Positions 52,401 through 61,358 of a stretch of 64,000 nt of DNA are shown piece after piece. The position numbers and the translations under genes were made by a program. Under the pieces are notes generated by a model. That model had not been told where the DNA came from, made no database searches, and worked only from the letters and a program-made list of their open reading frames with translations. Origin of the DNA: Hymenolepis diminuta (taxonomy: Eukaryota; Platyhelminthes; Cestoda; Cyclophyllidea; Hymenolepididae). The stretch is taken from contig CAADRB010000049.1 in assembly GCA_900708905.1 (NCBI GenBank), forward strand, positions 468,461 to 532,460. The letters are read 5' to 3'. How positions within the stretch are numbered: the stretch's first letter is position 1; each line of letters opens with the position of its first letter.

Positions 52401-55400
52401 TGTGTGGATATGAATTTGAGTCACTTCCTGTTACTGCCAGTTCCGGAGTGCCAAATTCTGACGTCGTCACTCTTATCACCAGGGCTTGCAGTAATGTAAT
52501 TCTTTGTGTGATTTCAGCTTCGGCAGCAACAGCCAGATCCGACTCAGCATCTGTCAGGCGGCAGTCTCTTTCCAATCGCCGTCGCTCTCTGTCAGCCTCC
52601 CTCTCCTGTAACCTGTCTCTCTGTCTGTGAACTCAACGACAAACCAAATGGCAGCAGCAACCAGCAGCAGAATGCCTTGGAGAGTAGTATTGGAGTTCTA
52701 GTTGGCATGGGATCAGCCCACGGCTTCGCACTGATGCACCTCAAACTGTTAGTGTCAGGAGAAGCAACCGGCAGAAGCTTCACTGCCAGCCTCGTTCTCC
52801 ATCACTCTACTATTCCAGCAAACGCAGAGGCGCTGGAGGAAGCATCGGTAGGTGATGGATGGGCTCGAAGACGGACGCGAGAACTGAAGAACTCCCTTCG
52901 AGACTCCTTCAGACGCCTGAAGAGGATGAAGTCGGGAAGATCGACTGCCCATTCTCCTCCGGCGACTCCAAGTGTTGGTGCTAAGCCAGCGGCAACTGGG
53001 TCACCTCCCACTGCTTCGAGGTTTAATGATTCTGCTAGAGTCGGACTCAGAAAGAGTGTCACTAGGGTAAGCTTTTATTGTCATACTGAAAGGAATGCCG
53101 TGTGAGGCATCTTTTCAACTGATACGCCACTCTAGTATACAGTGAGCTTAAAACCATACTCTAATAATTCGTTACACCAATTTTTAATCTATTTACCTGA
53201 TTTTAGAACAAATAGGCATTGAAAAGGTATATCTGAATATGTTATGTGGTATTCATCTTGGGTGACATCTGCTGGTATCAAAGTAACAGCTAAGATCGGG
53301 TTTTCGTGCAACTTGAATTGTACGTTTTCTTGCCATCTCAATAACCAGAAATAATTAGCAAAGTTCCACTATGAAAGTGTAAGTGAAGATGTATCTTCGC
53401 TTATGAAAAGCGATAATCAGTACAAACGTCTAACATGCAAATTAACCTCTAACCGTAATTTACTTCCTATCTTGAAGCCTAAAGGAAGAAAAGAAATAAT
53501 CTTATTGTACTTTCTACTTCTTTTAGCAAATTTTTAAAGGTCTACATCTCCCCGTCCCAATCGTATTTAATAGGAGCAATTATCTGAAGATGACATTTTG
53601 CATCAGGGACTCTATTTTATTGTTAATCTCCAGCCTCAATCTGGAGCCAAATCGGTGGCCTTAATTTTAATTGACTAAACCTTCGATCTTTTAAGGTGAA
53701 ATCGTCATAATGTGAGCTAGCCCGACATTACTTGTCCACCTTGGTTCTAGTGACTCGAGGATGTGAGAAGAAAAGATTCGAATCGGCAATGGTTAGTCTT
53801 CGTTGTTTACAAAGTATGTGTAAAGTGGGTAAAACCCGGGAGTTTATATAAAAGATTTGAGACACATGGGCCAATCAACAGTGCTCAGTGAAATTTACTT
53901 ATGCGTACGTTTTATTGACAGAGATTTAGATGAGGTAAGCGGCTATATATCTGCTACCTACCCCGTAATCATGCAGATGGTAACTAACACTTCTAAGTAT
54001 GATAATCCTCACTGCATCCAAAACGAGATACCGACATCTAGGCATGGAACAAAGAACTATTCTAGACTAAGACCGTCCAAATCATGACTTTTAATTCAGC
54101 ATGCAGCTAATTTATAAAGTGGCAGTAGAGAGAGGGTCAAACAAGGTTAAAAAATATCAGAGTCAGATCAAGCTGCCGGTTTCTGATTTCCGTCACTATT
54201 TGCCACAAGAATAGAATACGGAGAGATGGCGAATGAGATAAGATGGTTTACTGGCTGATATATTGTAGAGAGGGAAGGAGAGAGGGGAGAAAATGGTCAA
54301 TGGAGATAAACCGCTGATTGTTGTGGTAATAAAAGTAGAGGTGTTTTACAGTGGTTAACTGGGATGTTTCTATGTTTACAGATAAGATATTTTTCTGACG
54401 ATGATACATGAAGAGTCCTGTTTCAATTGCTTTTATCTACCTGAGACAGCGTTCACTATACCAGTGGGATAAAGGTCTGCCATTTTTCATTCAAATATCT
54501 GTTGTTTCAGTCAACATCTGGAGCCACTCGGAGTATTCAACCTCGTGGAAGTCCGGAGGCGATTGTCTCTAGCATCCATGGTGACGGAGTTGATGGCTCG
54601 ATGATGCCCTTCCCGACTGGTGGTGAACGAGAGATCTGCGATCGTCCAACTGCCACTGCCAACACCGCACTAGTCCGCTGTATGACCTTCGGACCTCCCC
54701 TCCACCACAGACTCCGTCCGCCTACGGTCTCCTCAACTAACACCGTAGGGTAAATAACTCGACTTTCTGCAAATTCTCTTGCCATAATGGTTAACCAGAT
54801 CAATGGCAGTATTACTAAAACGCTGTTATTATCTTGAAAATCACTATCTGCTCTCTTTCGATGGTGTGCTTGAATAAATGTGTGTATTTCATAGTAGTTT
54901 GTCCAACTGTTAAGTTTATTCATTGCGTTCAATTCACGTTCAAACGTCCACCTCCAGGGTGGGGAGTAAATTATACCGTTTTCAGTATAGTATTTATTGA
55001 TGAGTGGAGAAAGGCAAATTGGGGAGATTTCAGCTTTGAAAACTAGATTTCTACATAGCCCAATTTACAGTTAGGGCCTCTGTTTCTCAAATTTCATTCC
55101 TTGAGTTAATAAATAAATAAATGTATATATATAAATTTATCTATTAGAGCGTGGCAATCTGCATCAGTTAATATACAACACCTTTTTAGCTTCGTTAGAT
55201 AGAAAACAACTTAGGTAGTAGTCAATAACTCCTCTTTTCCTGATTAGGCCAAAATACTTGAACAAGATGCAAAGCAAATGAATACAATAGGGTATGAAAC
55301 GGGGAGAGGAGAGAGGAGAGAAGAAGCAGGCAATGAAGTCAGGCCTAATGGAATCCTATTTGTGGAGGCATTGAGTTATCCGTGTTTCCATAAGAAGTAT

Positions 55401-57648
55401 AGTCAACAGACCTCTTAATTATCAAATTTCATGCGGCATCTATTTATTTGTAATTTTAAGAGTCCTACCTTTATCAGATAATAGGATATGCACTTTTAAT
55501 GTCTGGCAGTTGGAGGGGGAAGTTTTAAATCTTGCTGTTAGCAGCGTTCGTTTCGATTTTCTTGTAATGTATGAGTAGTTATTAAGGTTAATTGCCAGAA
55601 TAGTATTTGCAATCGATGCCAATTAGACAATATCATTTTTAATAGAGGAGGAGATTTGAAAATGTGAACAATTATTGTTCTTTTTTTCCTTGTGAAACTT
55701 GTCCTATATTGTTAACAAATATAAATGGAACATTATATTGATTGTTGCACTATCATTATCAATGCTCGAAAATGTAAGACGATGGCAATGACTATTCTGC
55801 ATTTACAAAATTAAGGTTGGGAACACTAGCGCCTCGAGAATGTCTGTTATCATGTTGACGATTTTAGCCGGTGCACTTACAAGAAGTAGACAACTAGTAT
55901 ATCTTATTTCCGAACTTGTAGGTATAATGCTAGCCATTCCCCTCTTATTACTACCGATCTTTACCACATAACAAGATGGAGAGAAGACGGAATAGTAGTG
56001 GGTAGAGTCTATTAGGAGAGCACCAGAGACTAGGAGGGAGAGTGCTGGTAACGGATGATGCGTGTATTTACAAAGGGGGCTCGTTTAGATAGCGTCCAAA
56101 ATCAACTGTGAGTACACGGCGGTTGATGAGTATGATAGTGGAGTGCGTCGGAGGTCATGTGGGGGTCTCGACAGGTGGTCACCCGTGTTCATAAGCCAAC
56201 TTGTAGATTAGGTTTATCACAACGACAACTGATAAAAGCAGGGCTTTTTTGCCTCCATTTATTGTTAAAATTATTAGCGTAATGTGAATTAACATCTTGT
56301 CTGTTTGATACTATTTCCTGTTTTTCTTTTTTTATGAATTAGATTGCGCACTTATTCTATTTCTTATGTTGATGGAGTTGATATCTCTTTAAATTGACAT
56401 TTGAAGCCTTATACTTTCTATTAAATGTTTGATATATTTTCTCAATAATAAAAAGTGGGTTTACGTAGCTTGGTATTCCTTTTTATTTAAGTGATTGGCG
56501 GTAAAGTGAAGTATTTCCTTTCTTCCCTCTCTTGTCTCTAGGACGGTGGGGAATTCCACCGGTGCAATTGAAACTCCCCACCTTCTGGCTAGTTTCTTCG
56601 CAGGAACGAGTGGAGGTGCCGCCCTCGTGTACGCACTCTTCGCAGACGATACTAAGCGTCCTGTTCGTATCTCTGCACGGCAAGCCACCCAGATGCAGTT
56701 GCAACATCGAGCACCGATCGTAACCCTCCGATTAATTGACACTAAAACTCACTGTCCTCTCATGAACTCCTGTATGTCTGCTAATTCTCCTTTTTGTAGC
56801 TATCGTTCTACTGAAGTTATTTCAGTAGCATTGTATTTTCAATTTCAGCCATTTATTTACCTACTTTCTCAGCACCTCACCACACATCCTCCTCCCACCA
56901 TTCACAACAACCTCCTCCACATCTAATTGTCATTAGTGAAGAACAGGTTCGTTTGTTCGCCCTCCCCTCGATATCCCTCAAACAAAAGGCCCGAATCACT
57001 GCTAAAGACGGTTTCCGAATCAAAACTGGAGATATTATAGCCTTCGGTCAGGCACCTGGTGGGTTGACCCGCTTTTTCCTTGTTAATGAATTTACTATAC
57101 TAATTACAATTAGTTAAAATTTTTTAATTTTCAGGCGAACGAGGTCCCGGTTTATATGGTATTGAGTTCGACTGTGTTTTTACAAATAACGGAGGGCAGG
57201 CGGTAGTCTTGTCAGTGCCGCATTTGCGCCGGAGGGACACAATAGCCCTGCTGGGAGGTTCAGATGTACTAGAAATAAATTCTGTTGTATTTGCTACTGC
57301 AGCATCAACGCAGCCAAAGATCATAGGAGCTCCTAGTTTGGGTGTTTACCAAATAGCACCGGGTCAGTTGGCTATGTTTGATGTTGTATTGGCCGGTCAG
57401 AAGTGTTCACCTCTAGGCTCGGCTTATCGAACAGCTGGTCAGACACGTCAGACGGTCAATTGCAACACTCTCAGTCCCTCTCCACGTCTACAACGGAGGT
57501 TAGTTAAAGCTCGAGCGGATGCTGATGCTAGATCTTCTCCTTCAAGGTTTGTCAAAATAGCATCCCCTTTCATCCAACCCATTTTCTCAACGACCGTTAA
57601 GCATAAAGTGATATTTTCCCTTTCAGAGCAAATGGAAACGGATTATAA
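34310..57648 (+). CDS. lgl: lethal giant larvae homologue (Lgl/LLGL), 16 coding exons
   Basis: The reconstructed coding sequence is 3741 nt (1246 aa), and all 15 junctions are in phase. Lgl is a double beta-propeller WD40 scaffold at the cell cortex. It acts with Scribble and Dlg to define basolateral identity, antagonises and is phosphorylated by Par6-aPKC, and binds non-muscle myosin II and t-SNAREs. Family landmarks in order: GFPAKPSSLAYD (residues about 42-53), LLTLSDSDDVFVWEL (about 100-114), LLIGYSSG, YGPFPCK, GGLPRSIYANR (368-378), TPGWPILELPYL, LLITGHEDGVVKFW, WPPFRRVGLFDP, VVGGAAGQ, FRWKGHAPL, GMGSAHGFALM (764-774), the basic aPKC motif (818-843), QLQHRAPIV and VVLSVPHL. There is no C-terminal R-SNARE, which separates it from tomosyn. 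It is longer than human LLGL1/2 (about 1000-1060 aa) through an acidic insert (about 386-440) and Ser/Pro-rich stretches. An in-frame TAA lies three codons before the chosen ATG. Confidence 0.93.
34452..34549 (+). CDS. lgl: Lgl coding exon 2
   Basis: Encodes NIGFPAKPSSLAYD followed by FALATRDGLL, matching the first propeller blade of Lgl (HGFPNQPSALAFD...). Ends in phase 2 at a GTAAGA donor; the following intron is 39 bp (34550-34588). Confidence 0.92.
34589..34670 (+). CDS. lgl: Lgl coding exon 3
   Basis: Encodes FGKPGVVYYGSHKD, matching the YGAPGVEFTGLHRD segment of the family. Ends in phase 0 at GTACGT; the next intron is 38 bp (34671-34708). Confidence 0.92.
34709..35055 (+). CDS. lgl: Lgl coding exon 4
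   Basis: Encodes RKLLTLSDSDDVFVWELD and then the strand-turn-strand pattern around ITALIVG and IIVGTDQGSVAII. Ends in phase 2; the donor (AG|GTTGGT) is the weakest of the gene but is the only one that fits the phase of exon 5. Confidence 0.88.
43100..44270 (+). pseudogene. broken mariner-family (IS630-Tc1-mariner) transposase
   Basis: Reading across frames recovers one degraded transposase. The N-terminal helix-turn-helix region gives RSADPLRTPKFVRRVHGMMD (about 43220-43285); then LLNKLKHPEEQ (43458-43490), a degraded WFFFDGKNF that should carry the first catalytic Asp, TVMVFGGVSSEGG (about 43636-43675), and near the end FWPSNSLDLNLLDYYV (about 43899-43947), matching the SPDLNPLDYYVW motif with the third Asp. 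Many stops and at least two frameshifts break it, so it is inactive. The right end has GCGCACCCTGTATA (44254-44267), typical of a mariner terminal repeat. No matching left terminal repeat was found, so the 5' end looks truncated. It lies inside Lgl intron 4 in the same orientation as the gene. Confidence 0.85.
44228..44267. repeat. mariner 3' terminal repeat with small hairpin
   Basis: GTGCGTAAGG (44228-44237) and CCTTGCGCAC (44250-44259) are reverse complements with one mismatch, followed by CCTGTATA. This marks the downstream boundary of the transposon remnant. Confidence 0.55.
45558..45946 (+). CDS. lgl: Lgl coding exon 5
   Basis: Preceded by a T-rich tract and CCTAG. Encodes LLIGYSSGVCLLYD, a turn-rich segment with LLTAYGNGSLGVWQV, and the start of YGPFPCK. 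These match the LLIGYSRGLLVIWN and SSHSDGSYAVWSV blades of LLGL. Ends in phase 1; the next intron is 69 bp. Confidence 0.93.
46016..46067 (+). CDS. lgl: Lgl coding exon 6
   Basis: A 52-nt exon completing YGPFPCKLISKVFW, which aligns with YGPFPCKAINKILW in vertebrate LLGL. Ends in phase 2 at GTGAGT. Confidence 0.92.
46068..49319 (+). other. Lgl intron 6
   Basis: 3252 bp. Contains a G11 run (48853-48863), an AT microsatellite just before the acceptor (49281-49292), and two short stretches with A-box-like sequence (near 46568 and 47670) that could be tRNA- or SINE-derived but do not fold as tRNAs. No exon is recognised. Confidence 0.7.
48853..48863 (+). repeat. G11 homopolymer
   Basis: Eleven consecutive G in Lgl intron 6; the second such run in the window. 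Confidence 0.9.
49320..49662 (+). CDS. lgl: Lgl coding exon 7 with acidic insertion
   Basis: Begins GGITVFAGGLPRSIYANR, the counterpart of FIIFSGGMPRASYGDR. Where the family passes directly from SVLR to LDF, this exon carries about 55 extra residues, including the acidic run ADSEGEYEDSGGEEDAFD (residues 403-420), before resuming with CLDFPSPVVDV. Ends in phase 0 at GTAAGT. Confidence 0.92.
49663..50789 (+). other. Lgl intron 7
   Basis: 1127 bp of AT-rich DNA. Open frames here are short and mutually overlapping; nothing is recognised. Confidence 0.75.
50790..51212 (+). CDS. lgl: Lgl coding exon 8
   Basis: Encodes VLCEEEIVAVDLLTPGWP, then ELPYLNCLHASSITAYG, WPIKGGHE and LLITGHEDGVVKFW. This is the most conserved stretch of Lgl (EEELVVLDLQTPGWP...LLLTGHEDGTVRFWD). 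Followed by a 37-bp intron (51213-51249). Confidence 0.97.
51250..51399 (+). CDS. lgl: Lgl coding exon 9
   Basis: Encodes EPWPPFRRVGLFDPFMDD and VVGGAAGQ, matching DDWPPFRKVGCFDPYSDD and VVAGTAGQ of LLGL. Phase 0 at both ends; the next intron is 66 bp. Confidence 0.96.
51466..51573 (+). CDS. lgl: Lgl coding exon 10
   Basis: Encodes VSVWQLL and FRWKGHAPLT, matching VLVLEL...FTWKGHERL. Phase 0 at both ends with a GTAAGT donor. Confidence 0.95.
51574..52517 (+). other. Lgl intron 10
   Basis: 944 bp without recognisable content. Confidence 0.8.
52518..53066 (+). CDS. lgl: Lgl coding exon 11 with aPKC-target motif
   Basis: Residues 702-884. Encodes GMGSAHGFALM (family: FGTSHGFGLFD) and the basic phosphorylation domain RELKNSLRDSFRRLKRMK (residues 822-839). 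Compared with the fly and vertebrate pattern KSLKKSLRxSFRR, the second and third serines are kept (S827, S831) while the first is glutamate (E823). A Ser/Pro/Thr-rich tail with SPP and TPS follows, then RKSVTR. Ends in phase 0 at GTAAGC. Confidence 0.95.
53067..54510 (+). other. Lgl intron 11
   Basis: 1444 bp. Contains a purine-rich block around 54220-54300 (repeated GAGAG and GGGAG). No exon is seen. Confidence 0.75.
54511..54749 (+). CDS. lgl: Lgl coding exon 12
   Basis: Contains RSIQPRGSPEAI, comparable to QRRIEPRSADDS, and TALVRCMTFGPPL, comparable to GVVRCLYFADTFL. Enters in phase 0 and leaves in phase 2 at GTAAAT. Confidence 0.87.
54750..56541 (+). other. Lgl intron 12
   Basis: 1792 bp. 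Includes a GA-rich block near 55300-55330 and a GC-richer patch at about 55960-56210 that contrasts with its AT-rich surroundings and may be a retrotransposon LTR fragment. No reading frame supports this. Confidence 0.65.
56542..56771 (+). CDS. lgl: Lgl coding exon 13
   Basis: Encodes FFAGTSGGAALVYAL, the counterpart of MWAGTNSGSVFAYAL, and MQLQHRAPIVTLRLID, the counterpart of VQLMHRAPVVAIAVLD. Leaves in phase 1 at GTATGT; the next intron is 101 bp. Confidence 0.95.
56873..57058 (+). CDS. lgl: Lgl coding exon 14
   Basis: A His/Ser/Pro/Gln-rich start is followed by LIVISEEQVRLFALPSISLK, matching VLIASEEQFKVFTLPKVSAK. Leaves in phase 1 at GTGGGT; the next intron is 76 bp. Confidence 0.95.
57135..57546 (+). 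CDS. lgl: Lgl coding exon 15
   Basis: Encodes CVFTNNGQAVVLSVPHLRR, matching LACLTNLGDVHVFSVPGLR, and continues through the last propeller strands into a basic Ser/Arg-rich tail. The family motif YLISPSEFERFS is replaced by a weakly similar region. Leaves in phase 2 at GTTTGT. Confidence 0.88.
57627..57648 (+). CDS. lgl: Lgl terminal coding exon
   Basis: After an 80-bp intron with a pyrimidine-rich tract and TTTCAG, the reading frame adds a few residues (RANGNGL) and stops at TAA. The alternative is read-through of the intron, which would add about 70 hydrophobic residues ending at 57766. The spliced form is preferred because the acceptor is strong and the read-through protein is unlike Lgl. 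Confidence 0.65.
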
Positions 57649-60600
57649 GTTGAGATTTCGTCTGCACACAAATGAAGATTACAAAAGTGATTTGAACCTA
57701 GCGTGTTTTCCTTTTATTCCTTTCCCTCTCTTTTTCTCTCGATTTTTGTTTAATAATTTCTCTTGACTCCCTTTGCACCTACAATCCACCGCCTCTTTTT
57801 CAGATAATCGGGAAGTAAAAATATAACTAGTTGTTTTCCTTCCGGAAATGTTGCTGGTCTGTTCTTATATGGTGTTATATGAGTCAGTTATTTACTTCGG
57901 GTGTTTTGATGCAGTTTTTTTATCTTTTGTGAATTCCTCATAAATTTTCGATGAACAGTATTTAAAATCCATCGATTGGCTAGAAGAGAATGACCTTATT
58001 CAAATGACTGCAGTGCAGTCGAGTGAAAACATTGTTGAAGAGTGAACAAAGTGTTCTCCACGTTTAATGAAATATTGAATCCAATAAGTGATTTGGTCCA
58101 GTAAGACCCTGACCATATTAGGCTTGGAGATGTCGCCTTACAAAATTGATAATCTTACATGCAACAGGATAAGACAGCCTTTTCTGAAGTGGTGAGTTGA
58201 ATCGCGTGCATATGAAAAGGAGAGGAGGTGCTATCCGAGCGTTCAGTGTCGAACCATATGGGAAACTCCATTTGAGACAGCGATTTATATATAATTGGCT
58301 TCCCTTTGTCGTCAAATGTGTCTAATAATTTGGACAAACTGTCTGTCTAGTCGGTGTAACTGAAAATACACTGAGATGTGTCGAGGATCGGTGTTTTCCA
58401 TATTATTTTATTTATTTATTTTTGTTGGAGAAGTAAAAAAGGAGGTGATTCTTCTAAATCTTAATCATCAGAAATCAGCACTCATACCTGTAAGTTCCAT
58501 TTAGAGAAAATAAAAATAAAATGCTACTTCAACCCCGCCCTCTTATTCCCTCATCTTGTATAATCCTAATTCGTGCTTTTAATATGTCCTAATTTCACCT
58601 AAGAGACTCACACCAAGTATCACTCTCCTGACAGTTTATTGATTTGCAAAATGCAGTCGCGGGTCCTCCACTTTTTCGATATTTGCTTTCGCTAGTAATT
58701 AATAATATGCTTCCAGCTACTCCTCTACCACATTGAGTTGGTATTGACTGTCGGTCTCTTGCATAAAGAAGTCTAACCATTCCTACCTCTCTCTTCGAGC
58801 TGCAGCGCTTGAAGACAGTGTCTTTTAATGTAAGAATCGAATGTAGCTTATTGCCCTCTGTGTCATAAAATGTTGCCTAATTGCCAAAACAATATTAACT
58901 CCGATCTATTTGTAAAATCTTCTGACGAAATTCTCAATGATATGGAAATGCATTGGTCATGAAATTTTAAAGTCCATTAGAATAAGAAAACACAGCGAAA
59001 TTGTCTAATAGATGACAATTATCTTTTCTTAATCTGAAGGACAAGAGTTGAGAGGAAACCAAAGGTGCATTATAAAATAGTAATGAAACTGCTAAAGAAA
59101 ACAAAGCACCTGTGCGATTTAAGAACAGGCAAATGATCCATGCCATAAAGGGGTTTAGAAGGAAGGACTAGCAACTAAGGTATCTGGCTCCCCTAGTTAT
59201 TCTGTAGACTGCATATTCTATCCTCTACCTATCTTCACTAAGAGATCTGGATATAAAGGGAAGACAAGGCGGTGGTGAGCAAAGCGTATTGAGAGTGGAT
59301 CACACACGAGTGTGAGAGGGCGCAGGCGTAGTGCGTGTGTACAAGGTTGTTCATATAGGAACAAAAATATAATTTTGAGTAAAGAAGAGACAGTCGGGAA
59401 ATACAAAGAAAGTCAGTGTGGAACACATTTGGGAGGCGAATGCGTTAGCACCTGTCATAGAAGACGTCAGCACGCCTGCACTTGCGTTATGTAGTCCCAA
59501 ATGTACTTTAAGTGAGTATAAGAAAATATCTAAAATAAGGAAAGTCAATATAAGGAATAGGGAATCGCCACACAAGTGCGAACATGATACATTGGCTACG
59601 CTCGGTTTCCACATATGATTTTATATCAAATTCACATGAAAGGACTTCTTTCAGGGGGTAGCAATTAGTATTTCGCGCAATCCAACTTTATAAGATTTGC
59701 TTTTATTTCTACTATCTTGTTTTATTGAAATTCAGGGAATGGGTATTTTGCTATTTGTAGTGCATCACTAAAGTTACCTCATGAATTGCTTTTATATGAC
59801 CGAGCAGCCCCCTTGCTGTTCAACCATTTTCATTAAATACAATTATAATTCGAATTGGGTTCATTTTTAGCATTCCCATCAGCAGTCCAACTTATGATTT
59901 ACAAAAGCCCATCTAAACATCCAAGCGGAACAAAAATTTGCACCACGGGTTTAATATTTTCAATAGTGCTGATATTTTTAAAACATACATTATTTCATTG
60001 CTTCTCTTCGGATTTTTCAAAGCCGAATGTTAGCGGCAGAATGTTGTTTTCGCTTGTTAAAATAGCAACTTCACTCTTAGCCTGTGCCTCTTTCAAAATT
60101 GTTCTGGTTATTTTGGTCAAAATACAGTTTGACCAAGAACATCTTGTTCTTAGCATTTTCAGTTGAAAGCGTTAATTCACTGGTCCTGGAAAAGCGATTA
60201 AAAAATATCCTTCCAAACAGGTTCACCAATCATCTCTCATTTAGATTAATAGGTAAGACTGTAAATTGGATTTCCTATTTTATTTGCCAACTCAAGAAGA
60301 CTATCAGGTTATTATTTAATTGTAATTCAAGCAAGGTGATAAAAATTTTTCCAACTTTTCATTGTGGGAAACCAGATGAAATCAGTTGACTGTAAGTCCA
60401 GGAAAAGATTAATGAAGAGGGGGCAGAGGAGATTTCCAGAGTAAAGTCAAAATATAAACGTGTTTTACTTCATTTGATTATTGAATTCGGGGTTATACAA
60501 TTTCACAACTCGTTACTTAGATTACTGACATTATCTACGACTGCTAAGGGGATCAGTCTTGTCATATCAAATAATTTTTCTCGAAGAGCGAGAAAGCTTA

Positions 60601-61142
60601 ATATCTTATATAATTATTAGACAGCTTACAAGATCTTAACATAGCACAGCTGAGAAAACCACTATTTTTATGAATTTTCGTGTAAACAATATTTCGATTT
60701 TACTGGTATCAACTCCGCGTTTTATTAGTCCCAAAACCAGTTATCTAAAAGGTCCAACTATCTTCCGGGTGCACCAGGACTGGTCTAAATGTAACTGGTG
60801 ATTCATATTGATATAAGAATATGGGTTTCTGTTCGCGAGATTAACTCATAGAGTAATCTGAAAACCATGCTTCGACCTTAATTATATCACCAAATAAAAC
60901 TTTTTCCACTGATCCTCAGAATATCTTTAATCAACATTGTTGGAGATATTTTGAAGACAAAATATAATGTATTAAATACATACATAAGTATATTTCATAA
61001 ATGTGCATTTTCGCTAATTGTCGGCACAGATGTATATGAATAGTAATAGTATCTTCAAAATGAAATCAATATCAGAACAGGAGAAGAGATTGAAGTTAAA
61101 ATACATAGAGGGGAGGAGGAGGGGGCGACGTGAGAGAAGAGC
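57649..61142. other. region downstream of Lgl
   Basis: Presumed Lgl 3' UTR, with overlapping AATAAA signals at 58509-58520 about 860 bp after the stop, then AT-rich DNA. A GC-richer segment at about 59210-59620 contains GGATATAAAGGG, a TATA-like sequence, and could be an LTR or promoter fragment. Two overlapping roughly 100-codon frames at 59855-60389 are unexplained. No homology is recognised. Confidence 0.55.
58509..58520 (+). terminator. candidate Lgl polyadenylation signals
   Basis: Two adjacent AATAAA hexamers about 860 bp after the Lgl stop, the first such signals seen downstream of the gene. Confidence 0.35.
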
Positions 61143-61358
61143 TCAGCGATGTGCGTTAAGGAGAAAGTGTGCCTGGCAACACTGTTGGACTGATTGGTAG
61201 AGAGTTCTTGCATCAGTGGCTACTACGAAAGCCTGACCAAGGAACCTTCGGTAGAGTTCGTCTTTAACATCGACCTTTGTGTGGAAATCACGGAGTTTCC
61301 GCATATCTTCAACCAAATAGTGGAAAGAGTCTGTTAGCTGACGCTCCGCCGAATCAAT
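61143..61358 (-). CDS. probable 3'-terminal exon of an unidentified gene
   Basis: On the minus strand a strong acceptor (CTTTTTCGCTCTAG) is followed by a 71-codon frame ending in TGA. Its composition is typical of coding sequence and unlike the surrounding DNA. The peptide is helical and charged, with segments such as ERQLTDSFHYLVEDMRKL, DVKDELYRRFLGQAFV and ATDARTLYQSVQQ. I do not recognise the family. It could be the last exon of a gene whose other exons lie to the right on the minus strand, or an internal exon using a weak donor near 61170. The frame assumes phase 0 at the acceptor. Confidence 0.6.
   Translation of the reverse strand: MDSAERQLTDSFHYLVEDMRKLRDFHTKVDVKDELYRRFLGQAFVVATDARTLYQSVQQCCQAHFLLNAHR

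Noticed and set aside
54537..54932. 131-codon minus-strand open frame
   Set aside because: Antisense shadow of Lgl exon 12 and its intron.
34310..57648. Tomosyn (STXBP5) rather than Lgl
   Set aside because: There is no C-terminal R-SNARE coiled coil, while the aPKC-target motif and the GHEDGVVKFW, WPPFRRVG and KGHAPL segments match Lgl.
57209..57766. Lgl C-terminus reading through to 57766
   Set aside because: The extra segment is hydrophobic, unlike the family, and contains a good 80-bp intron whose removal gives an in-phase stop at 57646-57648. Kept as an alternative only.
58118..58337. Two overlapping minus-strand frames of 60-65 codons downstream of Lgl
   Set aside because: They look moderately protein-like, but they overlap each other in different frames, have no matching acceptor in phase, and lie in what should be the Lgl 3' UTR.
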